DNA of 64,000 nucleotides from Adineta steineri (lineage: Eukaryota; Rotifera; Eurotatoria; Adinetida; Adinetidae). Below are positions 10,838 to 24,049 of this stretch, piece by piece; position 1 is the stretch's first letter, and each line of letters opens with the position of its first letter. The stretch spans positions 529,278 to 593,277 of the forward strand of contig CAJNOI010000031.1 of NCBI GenBank assembly GCA_905250115.1, in the 5' to 3' direction. Below the pieces are notes generated by a model. That model saw only the letters and a program-made list of their open reading frames with translations. It made no database searches and was not told the origin of the DNA. The position numbers and the translations under genes are program-made.

Positions 10838-12017
10838 TTATTCTGATGCAACAATAGAAAGTGATTTAATAGTAGTAAGTTTCGCATTGATTTCATCTAA
10901 TGTAGTTGTACTATCAGAAATCACATCCATTTGACCAATAAGATTTCGATATGCAATTTCAAGTTGATCACAATAATGAGCCTAGAACGAAAATTGAATT
11001 ACATTTTATTGTTAAAAAAGTATTTTACCTGTGCTTCTATAAATGCTTCTAAACATGGATAAACAAAAGCTGCACGTTGTTCATGTAAAATAGGTAATTC
11101 ATTATTTAAAATTTGATTTTTTAATTCATATTGTTGTTTAGCATCATTTAATTGTCTTTGTATTTGCTCTAATTTATTATTAGTTGCTAGATTTGTTGTT
11201 GTTGAACCTAATGATGTTGTTGTTGTTGATGATGATGTACCTAATTTTTCATTGATTTTATCTAATTTATTTTGAATTTTGATATAATCATTTAAACTTT
11301 GTTCACGTTTTTTTATTGCATTTGTTACATTAGCTAATGCTAATGTTAAACGTTTTGATGAATCAATTATAGTTTTTGTTGTTATTTCATTTAATAAACT
11401 TGTTTGTTCGGATATATGTTGTGCTGTTATTTTCCAATTATTTATTAATTGTGATATATTTGTTGATAATGTTGTTGATGTTTGTTGTTGATCGTAATGA
11501 TTTATAAATGAACTACCTGATAGATCATGTAAAAGTTTCAGTTGACCACGTGAAAAATCATCAAAAGATTTATCTTGTTTAATAAGATCACGTGTTAAAG
11601 ATTTTGCATTTTCTTCAAGAGATTCTAAACGACGGGTTTCACGATCGAAATCTCGAGTTGTCTAAACGAAAAAAAAAATAATGATAGAAATCAAAAGAGA
11701 TATTGCCTTACAATTAAACCGATGCTTTTCCGTGATGTTGTATTACGAGTAAATGGATTCCTAAATATAAAATAATTCAGAAGCTATGATTTGAGATAAC
11801 ACAGAACGCTTCTTTTTTCAAGCGAGAAAAAAATCGTCAGTTCAATGATTCAGAAAACGCGCTAGAAATGGAACGTCTAATTATATAAGTGTTAGTATAT
11901 ATAGCTCAGTGCATCTTGACATTTAATCTTTTAAGTGGAAACAACTTCGAATATGTCAGATAAGTCTACACACTGAAAAACGTAAAGTACGAAAACATTG
12001 TCTTACCAACTACTCAT
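10838..12017 (-). CDS. BIN3: Bridging integrator 3 (N-BAR protein)
   Basis: Four minus-strand exons: 12007-12017, 11712-11760, 11029-11661 and 10838-10981, total 278 residues (human BIN3 is about 253). BIN3 is a BAR-domain-only protein that binds curved membrane and works in actin organisation and cytokinesis. Evidence: the start MSSWNPF mirrors vertebrate MSWIPF; a TTRDFDRE block follows; the central helices contain NAIKKREQSLNDY; and the C terminus ends with SLSIVASE, matching LSIVADD of BIN3. The BAR fold covers roughly residues 20-260, with Ser/Thr and Asn inserts in the middle (near TSSSTTTTSLGS). No SH3 domain is present, which separates it from BIN1 and amphiphysin. The coding part of exon 1 is only 11 bases, inferred from the conserved Trp and phase. 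Confidence 0.9.
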
Positions 12018-12507
12018 TTATTTTAATTAATAAATTTTGCGAATATATAGAAAAATCTACAATAAATTAATAAAATAAAAGCAATATATTGGTATAATTT
12101 TTTTAAAATTCTTCATTCGTTCGTTCGTTTGTTTGTTTGTTTTTTTTCTTCTTTATGTATCAAAATAAATATAAGAAACATCCACAGAAACATACACACA
12201 CACAAACATATACATATATAAATAAGGAGAAAGGAAATGACAGATATTAGCAGTTTTCTTTCGAAAATTAAACCGCCGCACAAATAAATAATTTAGATAG
12301 AAACATATACTAAACGGAAATTAAACATACAACAATAATAATATCTGTGTCGACAATATATATATATAAGAAAAGAAAAGAAATAATGCATATTTTAAAA
12401 ATTTAGTCTGGAATGATAAATAAGGAAATAGAAATGTTTCTATATATTGCTCAATTATTAAATACTAAAATCAAACATGAAAAAAAGAAAAACAGATATT
12501 AGTTTGT
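12018..12507. other. BIN3 upstream / DMXL 3' UTR
   Basis: AT-rich 490-base gap between the BIN3 start and the DMXL stop, both on the minus strand. It contains a CGTT-then-GTTT tetranucleotide stretch near 12118-12141 and a CA/TA dinucleotide patch near 12190-12220. No gene seen. Confidence 0.5.
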
Positions 12508-15500
12508 CTACTGTTTCTGATCAAATTGTGATATATCTCGAACACTTATTGTACCATCAGCACCTGATGAAAATAAGTGACGACTAGTTGTTAAATGCAA
12601 ATGATTAACACCACTTATTTGTGAATGTAAAAATCCTCGTCGAAAATGTTCACCATAATAACAATGAACTAATTCGCAACCAAGTAAACGCCATATCTAA
12701 AAAACAAAAAAAAACAGAAAATTTTCTTTCTTGTAAAACTTTATTTCTTTACTTTAATATTTCCTTTTGCTGATCCGGTAACATAATATTTTTCTAATGG
12801 ATCTAAACAAAATGTTTTCAAATGTGAATCATGTGCTTGACTTGTTGCTAAACGTTTTCTTTGTCTTAAATCAAATATACATATATCTCCTTGTTTACCA
12901 CCTGATATTAATAATTGATTTGATTGAGAATATGCTAAACATTGTGCACCATGCGTTTCATGACATGCGAATGCTGAAAAAGAAAAACGAAAATATTGTT
13001 AACGTCAAAAATAAGTAGGATTCTTACAAGTTATATTTGCACGTGATGTTGGCATTAATGTATCCCAAATAGCAACATTTTGTTGATCATTTGATAATCC
13101 ACATGTTGCTAATAATGTTGAAGAATCAAGAAAAACAAAATCATTTGCACTTTTTGTATGAGTTAATAAACGCTAATTAGAAAAAAATGAATTTTTAGTT
13201 TTTACAAAATAATATATTTACTGTATAAACTGTTGATCGATTACTTGATAAAACATGTAAAGATAAATTTCCTTCGATATCTGTTACACCAAACTAGATG
13301 TTTTACAATGGAAAAATGAATTATTGAAATATAAAAATGAAAATTACCTTATTTCCTTCATTGCTTAATTCAATTTTAGTTACGCGTTTATTAGCTTCAC
13401 GAACTTGTCGAGGTTGAGAATCATGAGACCAATTGAGAAGATAAACACTGCCATCAGAACATCCCGTAAGATCTTTTTATAAAAAAATAGAAATTATTTA
13501 GCGAAGAAAAATAAAACTAAAGATTTACAATGAGGTAAAACTGGATGGTTTGCAAATTTTTTACTTTCTTTAATAGGATGTCGATTTGTCTAAAAGAAAT
13601 TTGAGAAAACGTTTTATTATTTATCGAATTCTTTTAGAAATATTTTACAAGAACATGTTGACTTTCAGTATTTCCATTTGTAGTTGCTAGCGTATTTGTT
13701 TGAGTTAAATACATATTTGGTACATAAGCACCCATTGTTGGCATTCGAAGTGATGGAGGTCGATTAGTTGTTGTATCTCGATTAAGCATTCTAGAAAAAT
13801 TTGACTTATTTTATAATAAAACAAAATTAAAATCATAATTTACGCTGATGTTTGCGGAAGTAATGATGGTGATACTTCATTTTCATCATCTGATAATTCA
13901 TATGTTTCATTTGTTAATGTTATACTTGATACATCTAATTCAATTATTTCACGAGATAAACCAGCGGCCAATAAAGTTGGATTCATCTATTTAATAAAGA
14001 TGCAACAATTTAGGACATATTGTTTTTCAAATTAACTTACACTATTAAGACAAAATGATGGAATTGATTCTGGATCTCGGTAAATAATCTTTGAATTTGA
14101 TGGTGTTGCTGTTGCATTTTCTAATAGATTTTCCATTGTTGTTCGAGTGTCTGACTAAAAATCAGAGAAAAGATTAATAAAAATTCGAATAATTCTCTAT
14201 TTTCAACTGAGCAGCAATTTAACAATCGATTAAACTCACAGTAACCGGTTGTAAAGACATCGAACGTTTTAAACGTTGATTTTTAATATGTTTAGGAAGT
14301 GCAGACTTAACAAAACAGAATTGGGTTTACGTCAAATAATGTGTATATATCTCTTATAAAACTTCAAAATTAAAGATAAAATATTTACTTTATCACCAAA
14401 TTTATTTATTGGTGGATTTATTGGTGTTGTTACTCGTCGTTTAAATATATATTTAATAAATACTCCTTGTGATTGTTCATCGTTAACTAAATATGTCCAA
14501 AGACGTTTAGCTGGTAATGCTGCTGGTGATTTTCTTTTAAAAAAAAATAAGATAATTTTTGAAATACAAAAAAAAGAGAACATTTCTTACGAAAATGGAG
14601 TATTATTTGGATCAAGTATTGTTCGATATCGATGTATAGGTAAAGTAGTTGTTTGCTCATCATTATTATTAATACCACCTAATGGTAAATAATTATCCGG
14701 TGGAACATTAAAACTGTCAAGTGTACGTCGAAGTGAATCTTGCCAGATATTAAGATTTTGTAAAAATTGTTGAATTAATGGTGAAACACTTGGAATCTCT
14801 TTACAAACAAAAACAGAATGAACGGAAATGTAATGAATATGATAGTTTTACCTTGTTTTTCAATACCAATATGAGGAAAAAATGACCAAAGACGTTTGTA
14901 GACAAGTCGAACAATTGTATAACGCATAAGAACCCAAGAATAAGACATTGAATCAGTATGTTCACGTTCTTGAATTTTACTAAAATATAAAAATCATTAT
15001 GAATATTCTATGCGGTTAAAAAAATTTCCCTTACCGTTGTTTTTGTTTTGTTGTTAATTCATCATCATTTGTTGTTGAATCATAAGCATCTTCATTCTCA
15101 TTCTCATCATTCTCATCCGCATCACTTATTTCTCCATCATTATCCTCGGTATTATATCCCTGATTTGACGAAACCTAAATAAAATTTTGTTTTTCAAATA
15201 TTTTCTTAATTAAATCAATTACTTTTGCCATAAAATAGTTAACAATACTAGCACGTGGTGGAATAAAAACTTCGACATACGATGGTTGTTGTGGATTATT
15301 ATTGGGTATTACCACTTTTTGTACATAGGAACTAACTCCTGCACGTCGATCTATTGTTGATGGTGATACAGACATTTCATTATTTTGATCAGCTAAAGAA
15401 GAAGAAAAACAAAAAAAAACATGAAATTTTCATTTCTCATTCAATTTTACGTGATGTTGATAAAACTGCAGTTGCTGGATTTGGTTTAGGTTTTTTTGCT

Positions 15501-18500
15501 CCTCCACCAAAAACTCCATACCATAATTTAACAGCTAATTCAGGTGTTGACCATTTTCGTACAAGTAATCGATATAATGTATTACAATCATCCGTTGATA
15601 GCGCATAAATTAATAATGACATATAAACAGCAATAAGAATTTCAATTAAAAGAATTCTTAATTTCGTTAAATTATTTTCTTGATCTTTAATTAAATTTGT
15701 AAAGATTTTTATACCTGGCCAGTCTTTTGGTGCAGTTGTTGGTGCTTCTCGTTCAATTAATGCTGTTACACTCTTACGTCTATGTAATCGAACTGATTCT
15801 CGACGATAAAGATATGATTTTAAAAATGATTCAACAGCAATACGTTCACTTGTTTGATTTTCATTCGTATGACAAAGTGATTGATAAACACAACTAGCTA
15901 ATGCAATTGATAGATCTCTTATAGCAACAATTTGTATACTTTGTTCAGTTAATTTTGGTAATGTTAACCATGTATTCATTGTACGTAATAAATCTTGACT
16001 TATATCACGCATATAACTAATTGCATTATTACTAACACTTAATGTACCAGATAGATTAGCAATTAATAATGGTACTTGAGTTGGAAATGGTATTGGATAT
16101 TTCAATTGTGTACGACGATCACGATATAATTCATGCATTAATAATAATAATTCCATTCGAACGGACGCTAAACCTCCGCCATGCATTCCATGAAGACTTG
16201 TAAAAGAAACTAATGTACGAAGAAGATGTTCATTAGATTTAAGCCAACGACGACGACGTGATAAACGTTTCATTTTATTTTCTAATGTACTTGTACGAAC
16301 ATAGGATGTTGATGGTGATTCAACACCGGAAAATGTATTTGATGGTTGAATTGGTTCATCAGCAATATCCGATAAGATTGGTTCATCGAAATTTTCACTA
16401 GGCTCATCTGGTTCAAGATTAGTAGATGTATTTAAATTGCATAGTTGACGAATTACACCAATTTCTTGTTCAAGCCAACAGGCTAAATGATGTCTAAGTT
16501 GTCCACCAGCAACTTCAAAACCTGTTGCTAATGTTGCCATTTCTTCGACAATAATTTTTAAACAACAAATTAATTTCATATATTGTCCAATTGTATCAAA
16601 TTGTTGTTTAACTGGTTTATCATCTATTTGAGTTGTTGATTTCGGAGTTGGTTCTTCGATTTTTTCTTCTTCTTCTTTTTCTTCGTCACTCCAATCAAGT
16701 TTTAATTCATCATCTTCAGTTTTATTTGATACGGGTTGACCCCAATCAACAATTTCAGTTTCTTTTGGTTTGATTTCAGTTTTTGTTTCTGTTGGAGTTT
16801 TAGCTTCATTTGATAAAATAATATTTGCTGGTAATTTAGCAAGAATTTCTAACGCTAATAAAGGACAACCAATTTTTAAATAATAATAAGCTGTTTGAAA
16901 ATGAACACGACGTTCAATAGAAAAATTATTTGAATTTTCATTTGATAATTGTTTAGCACGTAAGACAAGTGGATGTTGTTTTAAATAATCATAAAAAATA
17001 AATATCGAATGGTGTTGTTCAAAATTATCATCATGAAGTAATGTATTTAATGAACGATCATAATCTTTTAATAACCAATAAGCCATACTACGATAGAATG
17101 GATCGGAATGTGGTTTAGTTAAAATTTCTCGATTAAGTAAATTGTTAACTAAATCTTGTTCATCACCATCATAAAGACGTGCAATTAGAAAAGCTAATTG
17201 TATATCATGTAAATTATTTATAACAACTTCAATTGCATCACGAATTTTTCCAGCAAGAAGAAAAAATGCTGTTGCATGTTCAAAACGTTGTTTACCTAAT
17301 AATGCAAATGCATTCTTTTGTGCAGCTTTTATCCAACGATCTTGAGTAAAATCATTTTTAAAAAAATCTTGCATTTTACTATCTTGAACATGTCTTAAAA
17401 AAAATAATTTAAATGTTAAAAAGAAAAATTTTTCATATTATATTTACTTGTATAAATTGTAGAGTAAACTTTTCTTTTTAAGTGCAAGAAAATATACAGC
17501 ACTATCAAGTGGATCATTGTTGATTTCAAATGCAGCTTTACCAAGCTAGAATAAAAGAATTAAGAGCTAGAACTTCTTTTTTTCAATAAAAAATAAGTTG
17601 ATGGACTCATATCGAAAGGAAAAAATGTATAAAGATGAAAATAGTGAAAAATTCGAGAAGTGCAGGTTAGGGTCCAACAGGACTGGGTTTTCCCACCCCG
17701 ATCCAGACTGTCTCTCACTCAATAATGTATTTACTCGGAATTTCGTAGTCCCTATACTGTTTTTATCAAAAATACCCGTCCCGATCCCGTCAGATCGAGA
17801 CAGTCTCGCTGGACTCTAGTACAGATTAGAGTTGAGGGTGTGAGTGTTTGTGCCTATAATCGCTCAACTCACACTCACACATTTTTCTTTCGGTTAGGGA
17901 TATGCAGTATCAGTATACTGAACACCAATAATATTACACTGACGGTCAGTGCATTAGTGATGACACCGACACTGCCTGCACTGAGAGTACAGTGTACACC
18001 GACATGGTGTTCCCTGCCCTCAGTGGTCACACCGACACTGTCTGAACTGGGACTACAGTGTGCACTGATACTGTGCTCACTGAACTACAGATTTATATGG
18101 CATTCAACCTAGCACGTAATTTAAACATATCGATAAACACATTGTCAGTGTACACCGTGCTCTGAGTTCCAGCAGTGTCGGTATACACCGCACCCTCAGT
18201 TCAGACAGTATCGGTACAATACTGACAGTTTTTCAGTATTCTCACTGAAACTGCACATTCCTACTTTCGGGCAAGGTAAGACTAACGTCATTATCATCTG
18301 TATTTAATTAGAAAAGATTTGACTTACTTTTTCAAAAAGTCTTGTGATAACACTTTTATTTCGAATCCACCATCCAACGCCAAATAATTTTAATTCACTC
18401 CATATTGGTTTATTTTTTACCATACATGGAAGCATGCCAAGTAGATCTTCTTGTAAATCAGAATGAAATGCCCATGCATATGATGCACTTGTTATAATAT

Positions 18501-21500
18501 GATTTAATGCCGAATCTTTTTGTGCATGTGGTGTTGAAACTATTCGTGTTAGATAAATATAACGTTGAACATCAATTAAAAATCTTAAACCACAATCATC
18601 CATTGTATCTAAAAGAGAAAACGAATTACGATAAAAATTAAAAACTTGATTTTTTTCTTGATTACTTGATGGTTTATCACTTGAATAAGTTTGATTTGAA
18701 AATGATTCATTACTTGCATTCGCTAATGTATCAGCTAAAGCAAGTAAATACATTTGTTCAAGACTTGTTAAATTTGATAAACGAACACGTTGAAAATAAT
18801 CAACAAGTAAATCAACCATTCGAGAATCGAATGCTGGTGACCAATTTCGATTTAATAATAACTCTTTTCGAAATTTATTTAATTCAACTTGTTTTTTTCT
18901 TTCAGCATCTTGAATATGATCTTCATCAAATTTAAAATCGACTTCTCGATTTAAATCTGGTGATGCTGATGTTGTAAATAAATCATCATATTTATCTCCA
19001 CCATTCATATCTTCATCTTTATTATTCATATTATTATTATCTGTTGTTTTCATATGATCATTATTTGTTATTATTTCATGATCAGCATCAAATAAAGCAA
19101 ATAATGGTAATAATGGTATTGTATCGATTTCAACATATTTCATATGTTCAACTTCTTCAATTGATGGTTCATTATCATCATTATTTGCTATTGAAAATGT
19201 TCGACTACGCATTAATTTCATTTCAACTTTTCCTTCAACACTATGTACTGTACTAACAATACAACGTGTTAAATGTGCAAGTATAGCTTTAACACGACGA
19301 TATTTACCAAAACGAACTAATTCTAATAATAATGTTGGATGATATTGTGGTAAAACAGGTGCAGCATTTCTAGCTGCATGAAATAAACTAAGTACATTAA
19401 TTGAATCTAATGTTAACCATGATGAATGTTCTTCCGGGATAGTTTTATTTATTGAATTTAAATCATTATTTGTTAAAACTTTTTTTAAATTAGTCATTGT
19501 ATTTGTACGACGTTTTGGTTTTATTAATGGTTCGGGTAAAACTGAATGACATTGTCGTTTTAATGATGACCATTGTGAATAAACTTGTAATTCACTATTA
19601 AGACCAATTAATAAAAGTCCACCTCGTACCCATTTTAAACTTAAATTTGGACCTAAAAATAAATTTGTATTCATTGATGATAATTCAATTGTACGTATTT
19701 TAGTCCATTGTGATGTTTGAGTATATGAATAAATAAAAACATATCGTGTACCAATGGATGTTGCTAATAAATGTGCACCATTTTCAATTGATGCCCAATC
19801 AAAATGTACAGATAAATGATTTGTTTGATTTTGTATTTCTGTTATTGGAATAATTGATTCACATTTAAATGCTGTACCACCTGTTGATTCACATTCATAT
19901 ATACCAATTTGAATTTGTTTATCATAAAAAGCAACGGCTAAACGACCACAATAAGCATTACTTATTGCTAATGGTTGACCAGTAAATTGTAAACGAGAAT
20001 TTAATTCACATTCAGTTGATATTCCACACCATTCGGACCATTCATATGTATTTGATGATTGATGTGTACATGTCCAAAAACGAACTATACCATCGGAATG
20101 TGCTGTTGATAGAAGATATGGTGATGAAGATGATGCATCAGAATAACACAATGTACTGGAACTTAAATGACCAAATGCAACATCGACAGATTGAAGTTCA
20201 GCATTGGAAATTAATGGAAGAATATATGTGCTAACTTTCGAACTTTGAACTTGTACTAACCATTCACTATCATTACCCAAACTATTCATACTTATTGATT
20301 GATTATCATCATCAGGATAAGTAATTGTTATTTTCCACATATGAATACAACTTTGACTATTATTATTATTATCATTGGATTTTTTTTCAACAAGAACAAG
20401 ATAATATATTTTACATAGAGATGTTTGATCAGTTTGATCATCGATTGCATTTGCTGGAAATATATGTATTAATTCTGCATGTGCCCAAGTACATTCTGAA
20501 TCAGAAATTTCCGCAAGACTAATAACACAACTTGGTCGAGCTGTTGATTGATTACTAACAACATTTATACGTGATGCACTTAAATCAGATGAAGGTGATG
20601 TTCGCATAGCATTCGAATCTGGATCATTAATAACTTGACAAGACTTTGTAGTTGACAATTGAGTTGTTAATAAAACTTTTGCATTGCATACAACTTGATA
20701 AATGCGTAGATGTTTTCCGTCCGATGCACAAAATAGAACACTTGGTGATTCACGTAATAAATTAATATTCATACAAGGCATAACCATTGGAAACCATGCT
20801 AATAATTGAAATGCTCCATTATGAACTGATTCCATCCTTGCTAATTCCGTTATTCCACCTGTCATTGTCAATGGTCCAATAGGTTCTGTACTCCAAAGTA
20901 TTAATGAATTATCATAACGTTGTTTTTTACCATAATTTAATTCATTTTTATCATCATAATATGAACTTGTTAAAACTAATGGAACAATTGGATGACATAT
21001 AATATGTCTTATAGGAAAATGATGACCACACATACGTGCTGTATGTGTAACACATATTAATGATTGAAATTTTTGTTGTTGATGAAATGTTAATGACCAT
21101 AAATTTAATGTTCCATTTGTATGTTTTGTTATCATATTAATAATAGGTAAATGTTGTTTTTGTTTGGTTTGATTTAATGATAAATATTGATCAAATAGAA
21201 AATGATTACAATAGATTATTAAATGTGGTTGTAAAGATAATGCATCACCTAATGGAAATATATCTGGTATACGTGCTGAAAAACTAACTTGAACTTGTCG
21301 ATATAACATTTGATAATTAATTAATGATGATGGGGATGATGAGGAAAATTTTGTTGTATTTAATAATGGTTGATCAAGCCAATCAATGACCCATAAAAGA
21401 AGACTACCATCAATTGGATGAACACTAAATACAACATCTGGACTATTTTTCCATTCATCAATAATTTTTTTTAAATAATTTCGTATTTGTACAAAATGTT

Positions 21501-23852
21501 TCGCATCATCTGATTGTAAATCTCCGCCTTGAATAGTTGGACGTTTATTATATATATTCACAGGATCTAATTGTGTATCATTACTATTTGTATCATCGGT
21601 ATCATTGGTTGTTGAAAGAATTGTTTGTCCTTTAGCTTTTCGTTGAATATCAAGAATGAATTGTTCAATAGAAAATAAATTATATAAATCTTTATTATTT
21701 AACCATTGTACAATAAACATATATTCTTTATGAGTTGGAATTGTTGGTGCAAGAAGTGAATCTGTACTTGGATTTATTGTTGTTGCTAAATGAAATTGAA
21801 GAGATTTATTTGTTGATGATAATGAAGAAGAAGATGATGATGCTAGAACATTAAGTTGAGCTAATGATGGTGTAGATGATGAATTTGATGATATTGCAGT
21901 GACTGTTTGATCAGTTGGATCTTCATCATTTGTAAAGATTGCATGAGAGGATATAAGCGATGCAGGAGTATGAGGAACTTGATTATCAATATTGATTGTC
22001 GGTGAAGATAGATCGCGACGATTGTTGTTTATTGGCATGAAATAATTGTATCTATATAAGAAATTATTTTATTATACGAAATTATGAATATAAATTGTGT
22101 TTAAAGTCCGAAAGGTACATTATCACTGATGTCGAATGAACTTACTTATGTAATACTTTCTACTGGAAATTTTCTGGATACATAAAGAAAGAGATTGAAG
22201 TCAGATAAATTATGAATTCTTTAGTAATATGATTATTTTATAAAACTATCTATTCTTTATATTAATACGTAATTTCATCTAATCGGAGGTTAATGTTATT
22301 CATAAACATGATAATTAATTAAAGAAATAATAGTTATTGTTATATATATCAATAAAATGAACACTTAGCAATGACATTGAAATAAATGATTATATCTATT
22401 AATAGTTTTCACCTTTTTAAGATATGATCATGTAGCAGCTCGAGGGTCTCTTTATATAATTATAGTTAGTATATTTATAGACATGAAATTTTGACCTCAT
22501 CTTTATAAGTCTTCTTTTCAATTACCTCATTTTATATAATTTTTGTACACTTCTATCTACACAATCACTTTGTCTTTTTCGTTGTGTTGTTATCATAGTT
22601 GGATCATTGGTATATATGGATGATTCATCTTGTTGCATAGTTTCACACCATATACGACAAATATTATCTTTACAACATGTTAATATACAATTAACAACTG
22701 TACCCCTTTAAATGAACAAAAAAAAATAACAATGATTTAATAATAGATTTATTTTTAGTTTAATTTACTCGGCAAAGAATTGACTTGTTTGTCTCCATGA
22801 TATATAAGTAACCGCTCTTGGATGAGGTAAATAAGTTGACATAAATGAAATAATTGCACTATTATCTATTGTTCGATACCATATTTTAACTAAACGATCA
22901 TTCTAAAAATAAATCAAATATAGATTTAAAGAAAAACAAAAACAAATCTTCTTTACTTGTGATGCAGTGGCAAATAATGTACCGTCATTCGAATATGTTA
23001 CATGTTTTATTGGAGATGCTGGTCTTTAAAAATAAATAAAATGCGAATAGAAAGAAAAACATTTAAATATATATTTTACTTGTAACTCCAAACATTGCGC
23101 CATGTTTTTGGTGGAACATTAGCAGATAATTTTCCTGACATGTCACTTCCACCCAATTCAAAATTAATTTTATTCGATCGCGGTTCAATTTCATCATATT
23201 GGTTAAACCAAACTTGTAAATTCGATTCACATACAACAATCAATTGTTCCCCTAAAATATATAGATATTGATTATAGATAAAAAAAATAAAATCTCGTAT
23301 TATTACACACCCTTCGGATGCCAAGCAACTGCTGTAATCTTTTCATTCGAACATGTCAATGTATGTGTTAATACCCAACGATAGTTAACTTGCTAAAAAT
23401 AGACAAAAAAATAAAACTAACAATTTATATAGAATAAGAAAGATTTTACATGATGTAATGATCTTTCTGAAGTAGGTGTTGGTTCATAGACGCAAATTTG
23501 ATTTCCAAAACCGGCAACAATCTAATATTATATTCAATAGATGAAAAAAAATCCGATGAAAATAATTCTCAACTAACTTTGCCAGATTCATATGTACAAC
23601 TAATACATGTTAATAAACATTGATTATTCTCATTTCCTGATAGAAGAACTTGAACACGTTGAAAATCACCAGATAGAATCACAATATTATATCCAGCTGC
23701 ATATGCCTTGAAAACAAAAATTCATTGTATTTATTTCTAAATTATTCTTCGCAAAAATAACTTACCACAAAATGAACACTATCGATACTACCTGCGGCAA
23801 AGCTATAATCACTTGTATTGGCCGCTCCTGTCAAAATCTGATGTAGATGCAT
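12508..23852 (-). CDS. DMXL: Rabconnectin-3 alpha / DmX-like protein
   Basis: Twenty-six minus-strand exons keep phase and give 2918 residues (human DMXL2 about 3036). Exons: 23766-23852, 23578-23706, 23450-23521, 23311-23392, 23080-23251, 22957-23023, 22769-22902, 22526-22705, 18328-22051, 17448-17545, 15451-17393, 15223-15392, 15035-15174, 14852-14979, 14591-14798, 14389-14533, 14240-14305, 14041-14154, 13844-13986, 13649-13790, 13529-13589, 13348-13472, 13222-13293, 13028-13172, 12753-12973, 12508-12696. DMXL proteins assemble and activate the V-ATPase (Rav1 homologues) and affect Notch signalling and synaptic vesicles. The start MHLHQILTGAANTSD nearly equals the vertebrate one. N-terminal WD repeats lie in exons 1-9. 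A Rav1 C-terminal-like region follows (about residues 1150-1800, e.g. FFLLAGKIRDAIEVV). An acidic linker (DWGQPV, LDWSDEEKEEEE) and C-terminal WD repeats ending at SSGADGTISV complete it. Exon 9 is 3.7 kb. Intron 10 (17546-18327) is enlarged by repeats. Confidence 0.95.
17669..17817. mobile_element. Short inverted-repeat element (MITE-like) in DMXL intron 10
   Basis: The ends AGGGTCCAACAGGACTG (17669-17685) and CAGTCTCGCTGGACTCT (17801-17817) are inverted copies matching at 13 of 17 positions. Inside, CCCGATCC occurs near both ends. The G/C content is far above that of the surrounding intron. No target-site duplication is clear and there is no coding capacity, so this would be a decayed non-autonomous element. 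Confidence 0.5.
17830..18260. repeat. Fold-back and tandem repeat cluster in DMXL intron 10
   Basis: GTGTGAGTGT (17838-17847) pairs with ACACTCACAC (17871-17880). ACACCGACACTG recurs 66 bases apart (17963 and 18029), marking two diverged tandem units. A 13-base perfect inverted repeat links ACTGTCTGAACTG (18037-18049) with CAGTTCAGACAGT (18197-18209); CAGTGTCGGT and CAGTATCGGT appear in the right arm. The whole cluster could fold into long hairpins and looks like nested fold-back element debris. Confidence 0.55.
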
Positions 23853-24049
23853 TTCATCTAAAGTTAAACAAATCTTTTTTTTTCGTGTTTTTTCATAAAA
23901 TCGGTGTTTATCCGGTTTTTCTTATTCTATTTTATTATCCTGCCATAAAATATTTTATTCTTCTTATGTCTGTTCGTTTTTGCAAAACAAGTAAGTTAGA
24001 AACAAAGCAGGAGAAATAACAACAACAAAAAAAAACAAAAACAACGAAA

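Noticed and set aside
22036-22038. Internal Met (MPINNN) as start of a separate gene
   Set aside because: The frame stays open upstream to a splice acceptor and joins in phase to exon 8 of DMXL, whose true start MHLHQ is at 23852.
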